A DNA stretch of 64,000 nucleotides from Planctomycetota bacterium (GTDB lineage: Bacteria; Planctomycetota; GCA-2746535), in NCBI GenBank assembly GCA_002746535.1, contig NVWA01000026.1, forward strand, positions 1 through 64,000, given 5' to 3'. Positions within the stretch are counted from its first letter, which is position 1. Each line of letters begins with the position of its first letter. Position numbers and translations under genes: made by a program. Positions 17,597 to 26,345 of this stretch are shown in pieces. The notes below the pieces were generated by a model. The model searched no databases. It was not told the DNA's origin and worked only from the letters and a program-made list of their open reading frames with translations.

Positions 17597-18697
17597 ATGG
17601 ACATTGGTAAGTATGGCTCGTTCCTATTCGGTGATAAAGCGATGGAACTTGGTTTTATTACCCAAGAAAATGTTATTGCCGGATTATCGAAACAAAAAAA
17701 ATATATTTCTAAAGGTATTGATTTAGTTTTAGGCGAAATTTTCCAAGAATTAAATTTATTATCATATTCAGTTTGCGAATATATAAATGATTTACAAAAA
17801 GATCAACGTGAATCTATCGATGGATATGTTCTACTATCTCCCTTAGGAAAGGGAGGTTTGGGTGCTGTTTATAAAGCTCTTCAACTAAGTCTTGATCGTA
17901 TGGTTGCATTGAAAATCGTTGACGTTGGTGCACAAAAAAAATCATTTGATAATGTTTATGCAGAGGCAAGGTCGATTGCTTCCTTAAGCCATCCTAATAT
18001 TGTTTCAGCCATTGATGTTGGTTATGTTAATGGTGCCGTATATTTAGCTATGGAATATGTTGAAGGATTAGATTTAAAAAAGATTCATAAAAAAGATGGA
18101 AATTTTAGTGAAGAAAAGTTAATTGAAATAGGAATTAAATCATCTGAGGCTCTTGGTTACTTAGCTGAACGTGGTTGGGTTCACAGAGATATTAAACCAG
18201 GTAATATTTTAATAAATCAAAATAACCAGGTTAAAATTATTGATTTGGGGTTAGCCTTAAATCAGAGTCAAATTAAAGACCATGGCTCAACCAAAATGGG
18301 TGTTGGTACGCCCAATTATATATCACCTGAACAAGCTCAAGGTAAATTAGATATTGATATTAAATCTGATATGTATGCTCTTGGTGGCACCTTGTATTAC
18401 TTAGCAACTGGAAGGCATGTTTTTAAAGGTAAATCAGCAAAAGATATTTTGTTGAAACACGTTAGAGAAATACCAGTGAATCCGGTTGAATTTAATGAAT
18501 CGTTATCCCCTTATTTTGCGGATTTGATCATGAGACTTCTATCTAAAGACCCAGAAGATCGATTATCGCCTGAACAATTAAGTCTTGAATTGGATTCTTT
18601 GGCTGTGGGGGTAAGTGCTCCTATTAGTAAAAGTCGAAGAAGAGGATCGGTGAGTGGGAGAGGTAGAAGTGGCAAGAGACGAATAAGAAGACGGTAG
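17597..18697 (+). CDS. Hanks-type Ser/Thr protein kinase with MshEN-like N-terminal domain
   Basis: A 366-residue cytoplasmic kinase. Residues 5-67 look like the N-terminal helical module of type II secretion/MshE ATPases (GDKAMELGFITQENVIAGL, then LGEIFQELNLLS). The kinase domain is complete: LGKGGLGAVY (83-92), K106, VHRDIKPGN (195-203), DLG (216-218, for DFG) and SPEQA (for APE). The C-terminal 25 residues are almost purely Ser, Gly, Arg and Lys, which suggests nucleic-acid or membrane contact. There is no transmembrane segment. The ATG has a good GGAG site 15 bases after rluD. Confidence 0.88.
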   Translation: MDIGKYGSFLFGDKAMELGFITQENVIAGLSKQKKYISKGIDLVLGEIFQELNLLSYSVCEYINDLQKDQRESIDGYVLLSPLGKGGLGAVYKALQLSLDRMVALKIVDVGAQKKSFDNVYAEARSIASLSHPNIVSAIDVGYVNGAVYLAMEYVEGLDLKKIHKKDGNFSEEKLIEIGIKSSEALGYLAERGWVHRDIKPGNILINQNNQVKIIDLGLALNQSQIKDHGSTKMGVGTPNYISPEQAQGKLDIDIKSDMYALGGTLYYLATGRHVFKGKSAKDILLKHVREIPVNPVEFNESLSPYFADLIMRLLSKDPEDRLSPEQLSLELDSLAVGVSAPISKSRRRGSVSGRGRSGKRRIRRR

Positions 18698-18863
18698 ATT
18701 TCAATATGAAAACTATAGATGACTATTAAAGTCTTATTGATAGATTCACCGTGGTATCATTGAATCATTTTAAGAGTTGTATAATTTTCGACGAAAGATT
18801 TTTGAACCTTAATCCGATATATTAAATAATTACTATTTTAATTTAGTTAAAGGATACCAGATT

Positions 18864-19307
18864 ATGGATGTTTCAACCACTCGATTTGGTTTGATCAGCG
18901 TTCCAGAGGATTCAATTTATTCATTCCCTTCCGGTATTTTAGGGTTTCCAGAACAAAAGCAATTTGCAATTATTTCTGAGAATGATGGTCCTTTAAAGTG
19001 GATGCAATCTTTATCTTCTCCTGATCTTGCCTTCGTTGTGTGTGATCCATTGACATTTAAACCAGATTACCAAGTAAAACTTCAAAAATCTGAACTGTCA
19101 GAAATTAAACTAAGCGAAGTATCAAAAGCCGTTGTACTAGTCATACTTGTAGTTAGAGATGATCCTCAAGAAATTACCGCAAATTTAGTTGGCCCCCTAG
19201 TCTTTAACACAGAAAATCAGTTAGCAAAACAATCAATACTTACTGAAGATGGTCTATCGACTAAACATAAGCTTATTGATAATCAAGTCGCGGCGAATGC
19301 CTCTTGA
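18864..19307 (+). CDS. fliW: Flagellar assembly factor FliW
   Basis: A 147-residue FliW. Marks are TRFGLISVPEDSIYSFPSGI, LGFPEQKQFAII, SPDLAFVVCDP and LVGPLVFNT. In bacteria where it has been studied, FliW binds free flagellin and the regulator CsrA, so that CsrA is released to repress flagellin translation once flagellin is exported or used. No csrA gene follows in this window. The flagellin leaders 3.6 kb downstream carry CsrA-site-like elements. The next gene overlaps by 11 bases. Confidence 0.92.
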   Translation: MDVSTTRFGLISVPEDSIYSFPSGILGFPEQKQFAIISENDGPLKWMQSLSSPDLAFVVCDPLTFKPDYQVKLQKSELSEIKLSEVSKAVVLVILVVRDDPQEITANLVGPLVFNTENQLAKQSILTEDGLSTKHKLIDNQVAANAS

Positions 19308-19851
19308 GTTAATTCCCTATAAAAATGAATATTATGAAGAGTGGTTGGATTTAGTTGCTCTTTCATCTGTTGAGGTAGATGAAGATATTTATATTTATAA
19401 TGAAAAGCCAAGTAATCTAAATAACACTCAACATTTCCTTTTCTCTTTAAATCAAGAATTCATAGCAAGCTTCCAATTAAGCTCAATTGATGAATCTCAA
19501 AACATTATCAAACACTGGTCTATTAGAGGTTCAAATCTAAAGGATCATCTTTTGGTTGTTTTAAAGCTAATCAATGAAAGACTAAATAAGAGTTTATTAA
19601 TTTGGTCGTGTTCCAAAGAGGCACAGTTGATTCTTGACCCAGCCTCTAAAAATGGGCTGATCAATGAAAAAGTTTCCTTTTATTCAAATGGTAGCAATCT
19701 ACAAGATATGCAGCAGTATGGGTTTTGTGACCATATATATGGTGAGTGTCAGCCTGACAGTTTTCAAAAGGTAAATGAATTATTACCTATAGTAAATAAA
19801 GACTTAATGAAACCAAGGTATTGGAAATGCTTTGAAATAAGTTTGAATTAA
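19297..19851 (+). CDS. Hypothetical protein, 184 residues, coupled to fliW
   Basis: I place the start at the ATG at 19297 (MPLELIPYKNEYYEEWLDL); the frame is open upstream, but that part only shadows fliW. The protein is soluble and has alternating strand/helix character. The opening and the IASFQLSS / WSIRGSNLKDHLL segments give a faint impression of a GNAT acetyltransferase, but no acetyl-CoA loop is clear, so I do not assign it. The 11-base overlap with fliW indicates co-translation and possibly a flagellar or regulatory link. Confidence 0.7.
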   Translation: MPLELIPYKNEYYEEWLDLVALSSVEVDEDIYIYNEKPSNLNNTQHFLFSLNQEFIASFQLSSIDESQNIIKHWSIRGSNLKDHLLVVLKLINERLNKSLLIWSCSKEAQLILDPASKNGLINEKVSFYSNGSNLQDMQQYGFCDHIYGECQPDSFQKVNELLPIVNKDLMKPRYWKCFEISLN

Positions 19852-19915
19852 GCATTAATTTTGGCGTATACTAAAGTAATGAAAATTAACTTTATATTTT
19901 GCTTATTTATTTGCC

Positions 19916-20704
19916 ATGGAAAAATTAAAATCTTCTGAATTTACTTTTGATAGATCTATACCAGATTCTATTTATGAAAATGCATTAGATCAATTCCCTA
20001 AATTATGTAAGAAGTGTCATAAAGTTTACTATGATTTTAGCGACTGGTTTGCTGAAGATAATCTTGGTACCCCTAAACGATTCAAAGGCACTAAATTACT
20101 TTTTTTAAGAGCATGTCGTTGTCGAAATACTTTGGCTGTGGCCATGGATTTTGAAAAAGTTTTAAAAGAAGACGATAGTAATGATGATATTTTTCTTTCT
20201 GAAATAAGAAATTTATTCATCGCTGAAATGCCGTTATGGAGAAATAAGAATTGTCCAAAACAAATAAATAGAAATTTGATGACCAACATAGATGATTCAA
20301 AACATTTAGAAAAAATACTTAAACTGGATCCTGGTAAAATATTAGAAAATGAACATGGAAGTTACTTTCAATTCAAAATACCTAGGTGGCAGAATGTTAA
20401 ATTATATGTTTGTCGTGGAACTGATTGTCTTCATCAAACAATTACCAAATGTTTAAATAACCATGAGAATATTGCCTGTGGAATATTTTATTTAAAACAT
20501 GACAATATCCAGCCACTTCTTAAGGTTATTGATTCCATAAAAAGTTTTGATGCAAATTTTCAATCGATCACATTTTCAGAAGAACTTCAATCTGTAACTG
20601 AATTTGGATTAGATAATAATTATCATAATCAATTAAATGAAAACGACGAATCGGTTCCATTTATGATAATTAATCGATTGAATTGCTATTATTCTCTGCA
20701 ATAA
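19916..20704 (+). CDS. Hypothetical Cys-rich protein, 262 residues
   Basis: No family recognised. The N-terminal region has two cysteine pairs, KLCKKCHK (residues 30-37) and ACRCRN (about 65-70), spaced like a zinc-ribbon. More cysteines occur in VCRGTDCLHQTITKC and NIACGIF. The C-terminal third has a possible beta-alpha domain (LKVIDSIKSFDANFQSITF). There is no signal peptide. It follows the fliW pair by 65 bases. A metal-binding regulator is possible but unproven. Confidence 0.65.
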   Translation: MEKLKSSEFTFDRSIPDSIYENALDQFPKLCKKCHKVYYDFSDWFAEDNLGTPKRFKGTKLLFLRACRCRNTLAVAMDFEKVLKEDDSNDDIFLSEIRNLFIAEMPLWRNKNCPKQINRNLMTNIDDSKHLEKILKLDPGKILENEHGSYFQFKIPRWQNVKLYVCRGTDCLHQTITKCLNNHENIACGIFYLKHDNIQPLLKVIDSIKSFDANFQSITFSEELQSVTEFGLDNNYHNQLNENDESVPFMIINRLNCYYSLQ

Positions 20705-20901
20705 GCACTCATTTTTATTTTCATTAATTTTTAGAAATAAGATTAAGATGGAGAATGCTGTGACATATAGACGGTATTCTTTATTGAATATTTTCTGTTG
20801 ATTCTTATGATTATAGTCTTCTTGTTTTGCAGATAAAAAAGAGTCGTTTTATGGCTGCAATCAATAATTACTTTTTTTAAAGTTAGGTGTAGGAGAATTC
20901 A

Positions 20902-22503
20902 ATGACTTTTAATTATCAAGAGCCACTACCATTAGATGGTGATAATACGATCTATGAGAAAATTAGTAGCGAATATATTTCCACAATAGAAGTTGACGGC
21001 AAAAAGGTATTGAAAGTTGAGAAGGAAGCCTTAGAGCTTTTAGCTAGACAGGCATTGAAGGATGTCTCCTTTTTTTTAAGAAATGCACATCTTAAGAAAT
21101 TAGCTTCTATCCTAGATGATCATGAGGCATCAGATAACGATAAATTCGTGGCGTTAAATTTATTAAAAAATGCTGAGATTGCTGCTCGAGGTGAATTGCC
21201 TAGTTGTCAGGATACAGGTACCGCTATTGTAATGGCTAAAAAAGGGCAAAGAGTATGGACTGATTTTAATGACGCGGAATATTTATCAAAAGGGATTTTT
21301 CAAACTTACCAAGATAATAATTTACGGTATTCTCAAATAGCTCCTATTTCTATGATAGACGAAAAAAATACAGGAAATAATTTACCCGCTCAAATTGATA
21401 TTTATGCTACCGAAGGTGAAGAGTATAATTTTTTATTTTTGGCAAAGGGTGGTGGGTCTGCTAATAAAACATATTTATATCAAGAAACAAAATCTTTATT
21501 AAATGAAACTTCGTTAGCTGAATTCTTTGCACAAAAAATTAAATCAATTGGAACGTCAGCTTGCCCACCTTATCATTTAGCATTTGTGATTGGGGGAACA
21601 TCAGCTGAAACAAACTTAAAGATTGTGAAATTAGCTTCAGCAGGTTATTTGGATGGTTTACCTATATGTGGAAATAAAGAAGGCCGTGCGTTTAGAGATG
21701 TTGAATGGGAAGAGCGAATACATCAAATCGCCATCGATTCTGGAGTAGGTGCGCAGTTTGGTGGGAAATATTTTGTACATGATGTTAAGGTGATTCGATT
21801 GCCACGTCATGCGGCATCTTGTCCGGTTGGTATGGGGGTAAGTTGTAGTGCCGATAGAAATATAAAAGCTAAAATAACTAGGGATGGCATCTTTTTAGAA
21901 CAGCTTGAAAAGAATCCTAGTCAATTCATTCCACAAGAAGAAACCAAAATTATTGCCCCGATAGAGATTGATTTAAATCAGCCAATGGAAAACATTTTAG
22001 AAGAATTGTCAAAGCATCCTATTAAGACCCGTTTAAGTTTATCAGGGACATTGATTGTTGCTCGTGATATGGCGCATGCTAAAATCAAAGAATTATTGGA
22101 TGCGGGTGAGCCAATGCCCGATTATTTTAAGAATCATCCTATTTATTATGCGGGTCCGGCTAAAACACCCAAAGGCAAACCAAGTGGTAGTTTTGGTCCC
22201 ACGACAGCTGGACGAATGGATGTATATGTTGAGCAGTTCATGGCGAATGGCGGGTCGTTGATAATGCTTGCTAAAGGTAATCGTTCTGAAGTTGTAAGAG
22301 AATCCTGTAAAAAATATGGGGGGTTTTATTTAGGTTCTATTGGTGGACCAGCTGCCATATTAGCTGAAGAAAATATTAAAAAAGTTGAAGTAATTGACTT
22401 TGAGGATTTTGGTATGGAAGCGATTAGAAAGATTACGATTGAGAATTTTCCTGCCTTTATAATCTGCGATGATAAGGGAAATGATTTTTTTATTGACCTG
22501 TAA
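20902..22503 (+). CDS. fumA: Fumarate hydratase, class I (iron-sulfur)
   Basis: A 533-residue class I fumarase of the FumA/FumB fused type. The N-terminal alpha part contains [19 protein letters not shown] and the cluster Cys region [14 protein letters not shown]; later come [20 protein letters not shown] and the C-terminal beta part with GPTTAGRMD. It binds a [4Fe-4S] cluster and is oxygen-sensitive, converting fumarate and malate in the TCA cycle. It has its own GGAG ribosome site and stands alone before the flagellin genes. Confidence 0.93.
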   Translation: MTFNYQEPLPLDGDNTIYEKISSEYISTIEVDGKKVLKVEKEALELLARQALKDVSFFLRNAHLKKLASILDDHEASDNDKFVALNLLKNAEIAARGELPSCQDTGTAIVMAKKGQRVWTDFNDAEYLSKGIFQTYQDNNLRYSQIAPISMIDEKNTGNNLPAQIDIYATEGEEYNFLFLAKGGGSANKTYLYQETKSLLNETSLAEFFAQKIKSIGTSACPPYHLAFVIGGTSAETNLKIVKLASAGYLDGLPICGNKEGRAFRDVEWEERIHQIAIDSGVGAQFGGKYFVHDVKVIRLPRHAASCPVGMGVSCSADRNIKAKITRDGIFLEQLEKNPSQFIPQEETKIIAPIEIDLNQPMENILEELSKHPIKTRLSLSGTLIVARDMAHAKIKELLDAGEPMPDYFKNHPIYYAGPAKTPKGKPSGSFGPTTAGRMDVYVEQFMANGGSLIMLAKGNRSEVVRESCKKYGGFYLGSIGGPAAILAEENIKKVEVIDFEDFGMEAIRKITIENFPAFIICDDKGNDFFIDL

Positions 22504-22744
22504 TTATTGAAACTTGTTCTCCTAAATAAATGCCAAATTGAATATTTAATTTCCCAAATTAATTGAAGAAAATAGTATTTATTTTAAATATTTACCCTTA
22601 TATTTTATAAAAAAATTTATTATTTTTCATGATTTATTTCGGTCAATTTTTACATTAAATAATTACATTGCAGTAAGATACAATAAATTCTAAATGTTTT
22701 GAATTATTAAAATCAAACTTTTTTCAATATTTAAAAAAATAGAC

Positions 22745-22773
22745 TAAAGTTAAAGTCGATAAGAGCCGAATAA
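22745..22773 (+). promoter_or_regulatory. Sigma-28-like flagellin promoter
   Basis: TAAAGTTA at 22745-22752 and GCCGAATAA at 22765-22773 resemble the FliA consensus TAAAGTTT and GCCGATAA. The spacer is 12 bases instead of 11, and the -10 has one extra A. It lies about 170 bases upstream of the first flagellin start codon. Confidence 0.6.
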
Positions 22774-22896
22774 GTATTTTGATACGGGATAGTTCTGTTC
22801 ATTCAGAAATACTCGTATTTGCATTAGATGTTATTGGGATTTTATCTAGTGCGGTTGCTTTTCGGGTGTTTGGGAACACTTGATTAGCTTGGGTTT

Positions 22897-22930
22897 TTTT
22901 GGCATGGACGCCAAAACTTTTTATCAAGGA
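22897..22930 (+). promoter_or_regulatory. CsrA-site-like leader hairpin and ribosome site, flagellin 1
   Basis: The stem TTTTGGC (22897-22903) pairs with GCCAAAA (22910-22916) and presents the loop ATGGAC, an ANGGA core. The Shine-Dalgarno ATCAAGGAGGAT contains a second ANGGA (AAGGA, ending at 22930). The two GGA triplets are 19 bases apart, a distance CsrA dimers can bridge. The same layout occurs before flagellin 2. Confidence 0.65.
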
Positions 22931-22941
22931 GGATAACAGTC

Positions 22942-24468
22942 ATGGGACTGCGATTAATTAATAACATCAACTCGATTAAAGCGGGTCGACAACTATCACA
23001 ATCAAATGCTAATTTTTCAACATCTTTAGAAAGACTTTCATCAGGTCTTAGAATTAACAAAGGTGCTGATTCACCAGCTGGTTTGATTATTAGTGAGCAA
23101 TTGAGAGGTCAAATCACCGGTTTAAAACAAGCCGTTGATAATTCTCAAAAAGCAATCAACGTAATAGGTACTGCAGAAGGGGCTTTGAATGAAGTTAATA
23201 GTTTACTATTATCTGTCAGACGTTTAGCCATTGATTCTGCAAACCTAGGGACGACTGATCAAGATCAATTAGATGCAAATCAAGCTGAAGTAGATTCGGC
23301 GATTAACTCAATTGATCGAATTGCAGATACTACTCAATATGCTGGTAAAAAGCTATTGAATGGTTCGGCCGGTTTTGATGTATCGAATGTTGGAACAAGT
23401 ATTGAGAAACTTGATATTAACAGGGTCCAATTGGGAAATGGTACTTCTCAAACTGTTGATTATAAAGTTACCTCAGCGGCAGAATTTGCAGCAGTAGAAA
23501 TTGATGTAGGTGTGGCTGTATTGGATGCAGATACAACTATTCAAATTACTGGTGCGAATGGATCGCAACAAATTAGTTTTGCTTCTGGCTCAACTTTACA
23601 GGAAATTGCTGATGCAATTGATGCTCTTAATGAAAATACAGGTGTAACAGCTCGTATTGGAAGTACAGCGACTTCAATAGCAATTACTTCTACTGATGTT
23701 GGAAGTAGGCAATCTGTAAGAATAGAAGATATTGATGGTGATGGATTTTTAATAGGTGGCCAATCAACGGCTTCAAATGCGACTACTTCTGCATTTGATA
23801 GAGGTGTTGATATAGCTGGATCTATTAATGGTGCATCGGCGCAAGGAGTTGGTAGAAGGTTAACTATTAATACTCCAGTATTTTCTGGTTCAATCAGTTT
23901 TGATTATGCTACGGCAGCAGGCACATCTACAGCGACGGCTTCAAATCCTCTAGAAGGTATTTCTGGTCGTGATGCTGCAAGAGTTGAACCTGATGCTGCT
24001 TTGGCCGCAACGGCGACGGGTAGTTTTACCGTTGAAAGTGAAGGGCTTTTGTTTCAATTAGGAGCATTTACTGATCCTAATAATCAAGAGTCTGTAGGTA
24101 TCAATAGTGTTGGTTCCTATAATCTTGGTGTGCAAAATGGTAGATTATCATCATTAAAATCTGGTGGTGCAAATGATTTATCAACTAATGCCGACCGAGC
24201 TGTAAAAATTATCGATGAAGCGATAACTGATGTTTCAACAACTAGAGCTCGATTAGGAGCTTTTCAGGCGAATACCTTAGAAACAAATATTAGTAGTTTA
24301 GGTGTTGCCATTGAAAACATTACTTCCTCTGAAAGTAGAATTCGAGACTTGGATTTTGCTACAGAGACAGCTGACTTTACAAAATCTCAGATACTGGTTC
24401 AAGCTGGTACTTCGATTTTGGCGCAAGCGAATGTTAGTGCTCAATCTATATTAACATTATTAAGTTAG
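22942..24468 (+). CDS. fliC: Flagellin (first of two tandem copies)
   Basis: A 508-residue flagellin. The conserved N-terminal D0/D1 region begins MGLRLINNINSIKAGRQLSQ and includes LERLSSGLRINKGADSPAGL. The C-terminal D1/D0 region includes IENITSSESRIRDLDFATE and ends QANVSAQSILTLLS. The centre (about 150-400) is a Ser/Thr/Ala-rich outer domain shared with flagellin 2. There is no signal peptide, as expected for flagellar export. The product would be the filament subunit and the likely client of FliW. A terminator follows the gene. Confidence 0.96.
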   Translation: MGLRLINNINSIKAGRQLSQSNANFSTSLERLSSGLRINKGADSPAGLIISEQLRGQITGLKQAVDNSQKAINVIGTAEGALNEVNSLLLSVRRLAIDSANLGTTDQDQLDANQAEVDSAINSIDRIADTTQYAGKKLLNGSAGFDVSNVGTSIEKLDINRVQLGNGTSQTVDYKVTSAAEFAAVEIDVGVAVLDADTTIQITGANGSQQISFASGSTLQEIADAIDALNENTGVTARIGSTATSIAITSTDVGSRQSVRIEDIDGDGFLIGGQSTASNATTSAFDRGVDIAGSINGASAQGVGRRLTINTPVFSGSISFDYATAAGTSTATASNPLEGISGRDAARVEPDAALAATATGSFTVESEGLLFQLGAFTDPNNQESVGINSVGSYNLGVQNGRLSSLKSGGANDLSTNADRAVKIIDEAITDVSTTRARLGAFQANTLETNISSLGVAIENITSSESRIRDLDFATETADFTKSQILVQAGTSILAQANVSAQSILTLLS

Positions 24469-24480
24469 TATCCTTGATTT

Positions 24481-24513
24481 GAAAATAATGGGGCTTTTGG
24501 CCTCATTATTTTC
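24481..24513. terminator. Terminator after flagellin 1
   Basis: GAAAATAATG with GGGC pairs across a TTTTG loop with GGCCT and CATTATTTTC: a 14-bp stem with one G-T pair, 12 bases after the stop. The 3' arm is T-rich. It separates the two flagellin units. Confidence 0.8.
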
Positions 24514-24689
24514 TATTTGAAATCTTTATAGCTTTAGTCTTTTTTTCTTAAAAGATGATTCTCCTACATAATTCATAATTTCTAGTTCATTCATTAATAT
24601 TTATCTGTTTGCAGTACGATAAAGTTAGCGGATTGGTTTTTTAGCTGAAATTTAATTTTACTATAGGAGATGCTGGGAAAAAATAACCA

Positions 24690-24718
24690 GGCAAGGATGC
24701 CGAATTTTAAATCAAGGA
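24690..24718 (+). promoter_or_regulatory. CsrA-site-like leader element, flagellin 2
   Basis: GGC (24690-24692) pairs with GCC (24699-24701) around the loop AAGGAT; GCAAGGATGC is close to the known CsrA consensus core. The ribosome site ATCAAGGAGGAT again contains AAGGA. The two GGA triplets are 18 bases apart. I found no well-spaced sigma-28 promoter for this gene. Confidence 0.65.
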
Positions 24719-24727
24719 GGATGAGTA

Positions 24728-26230
24728 ATGGGACTAAGAATAGTCAATAACATTAATTCCATTAAGGCTGGTCGACAATTAAGTCAATCTAACAGAGCTT
24801 TTTCAAATTCGTTAGAAAGATTGTCATCAGGTCTTAGAATAAACAAGGGTGCTGATAGTCCAGCTGGATTAATTATCAGTGAACAATTGAGAGCACAAAT
24901 TGTCGGTTTGAAACAGGCAGTTGAAAACTCTCAAAAAGCAACAAATGTAATAGGTACTGCTGAAGGTGCTTTAAACGAGGTGAATTCTCTTTTAAGCTCG
25001 GTCAGAAGGCTGGCAATTGATTCGTCAAACTTAGGTACGACAGATCAGGACCAATTAGATGCGAACCAGGCTGAGGTGGACTCTGCAATCAATTCAATCG
25101 ATAGGATTGCAGATACTACTCAATATGCCGGTAAAAAGCTTTTGAATGGTTCAGCGAGTTTTGAAGTCAGTGGTGTATCTTCTTCAATTGACAAGCTCAA
25201 TGTAAGTAGAGTTCAATTAGGCTCTGCAACTTCAAGAACCATAGATTATGAAATTAAATCTTTAGCAGAATTTGCTGAAGTTTCAATTGATGTTGGGGCA
25301 GCAGCGCTAGATAAGGATACTACGTTACAAATATCAGGTTCTAGAGGCTCACAACAAATTTCATTTTCAGCAGGTTCTTCTTTGACGCAAATTGCTAATG
25401 CGATTGATGCTTTAAATGAAAATACGGGTGTTACCGCTCGTGTTGATGCATCATCAAACACTATTACTTTTGCAAGTACAGAAGTTGGGTCAAGTCAATC
25501 TGTAAGAATTCAAGATATCGATGGTGATGGTACTTTACTTGGTAGTATTGCCTCTGCATCAAATTCTGCTACAACAGCTTCTGATAAAGGTGCTGATGTC
25601 GAAGGAACAATTCTTGGCGCGGTTGCATTAGGTACAGGGAGAAGATTATCCGGAAATACATCAGTATTCACAGGTGATTTAACTTTTGACTTTAATACAG
25701 CCACAGGTCGTAGTGCTATCGGAGTTACAGGTAGAGATGCTGCTCGTACAGAAGTTACAGGTATCACTGCTGATGCGACAGGTACTTTTAGTTTGAATAG
25801 TGAAGGACTTTTGTTCCAATTAGGTGCATTTACTGACCCTAATAATCAAGAGTCTGTTGGTATTGATAGTACGAATTCTTATAACATAGGTGTTAGAGAA
25901 GGTCGTCTTTCAAGTGTAAAATCTGGTGGTGTTAACGATTTATCTACAAATTCTGACCAAGCCGTTAGAATTATAGATGAAGCGATCACAGATATTGCAT
26001 CTATTCGAGCTCGTTTGGGTGCTTTCCAAACAAATACCCTTGAAACAAATATAAACAGTCTTGGTGCTTCAATAGAGAATATCACCAATTCTGAAAGTTT
26101 GATCAGAGATTTAGACTTCTCTACAGAAACTGCTGCGTTTACGAAGGCACAGATTCTTGTTCAAGCTGGTACATCTATACTGTCTCAAGCGAATGCAAGT
26201 TCGCAGTCAGTATTAGCTCTGTTACAATAA
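24728..26230 (+). CDS. Flagellin (second tandem copy)
   Basis: A 500-residue paralog of the preceding flagellin. The first 145 residues and the last 110 are almost the same (MGLRIVNNINSIKAGRQLSQ; SESLIRDLDFSTETAAFTKA), while the central domain differs more and is 8 residues shorter overall. It has its own leader with a CsrA-site-like hairpin and its own strong terminator, so it can be expressed separately. Two flagellins suggest a composite filament. Confidence 0.96.
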   Translation: MGLRIVNNINSIKAGRQLSQSNRAFSNSLERLSSGLRINKGADSPAGLIISEQLRAQIVGLKQAVENSQKATNVIGTAEGALNEVNSLLSSVRRLAIDSSNLGTTDQDQLDANQAEVDSAINSIDRIADTTQYAGKKLLNGSASFEVSGVSSSIDKLNVSRVQLGSATSRTIDYEIKSLAEFAEVSIDVGAAALDKDTTLQISGSRGSQQISFSAGSSLTQIANAIDALNENTGVTARVDASSNTITFASTEVGSSQSVRIQDIDGDGTLLGSIASASNSATTASDKGADVEGTILGAVALGTGRRLSGNTSVFTGDLTFDFNTATGRSAIGVTGRDAARTEVTGITADATGTFSLNSEGLLFQLGAFTDPNNQESVGIDSTNSYNIGVREGRLSSVKSGGVNDLSTNSDQAVRIIDEAITDIASIRARLGAFQTNTLETNINSLGASIENITNSESLIRDLDFSTETAAFTKAQILVQAGTSILSQANASSQSVLALLQ

Positions 26231-26251
26231 TTTATACTACTTTCATGAATC

Positions 26252-26281
26252 AGGAGCCTTTTATAAGGCTCCTTTTTTTTT
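26252..26281 (+). terminator. Intrinsic terminator after flagellin 2
   Basis: AGGAGCCTT pairs with AAGGCTCCT across a TTAT loop (9-bp stem) and is followed by eight T. A textbook rho-independent terminator, 21 bases after the flagellin stop. Confidence 0.95.
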
Positions 26282-26345
26282 GATTTCTCTCTTTTAAATC
26301 CATTATATTTATTTATACTTTTCCTAAAAAACTATAGGAAAGAAT

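Larger units (their letters stand above)
22504..22941 (+). other. Leader region of the first flagellin gene
   Basis: This 438-base gap holds no coding frame. The first 240 bases are plain AT-rich sequence. Then come a sigma-28-like promoter (22745-22773), about 160 bases of probable 5' leader, a hairpin with a GGA loop (22897-22916) and a strong ribosome site. The leader is long for a bacterial mRNA, in keeping with translational control. Confidence 0.6.

Noticed and set aside
24600..24680. Sigma-28 or sigma-54 promoter for flagellin 2
   Set aside because: TAAAGTTA is present but no -10 at 11-12 bases; no GG-N10-GC pair fits either.
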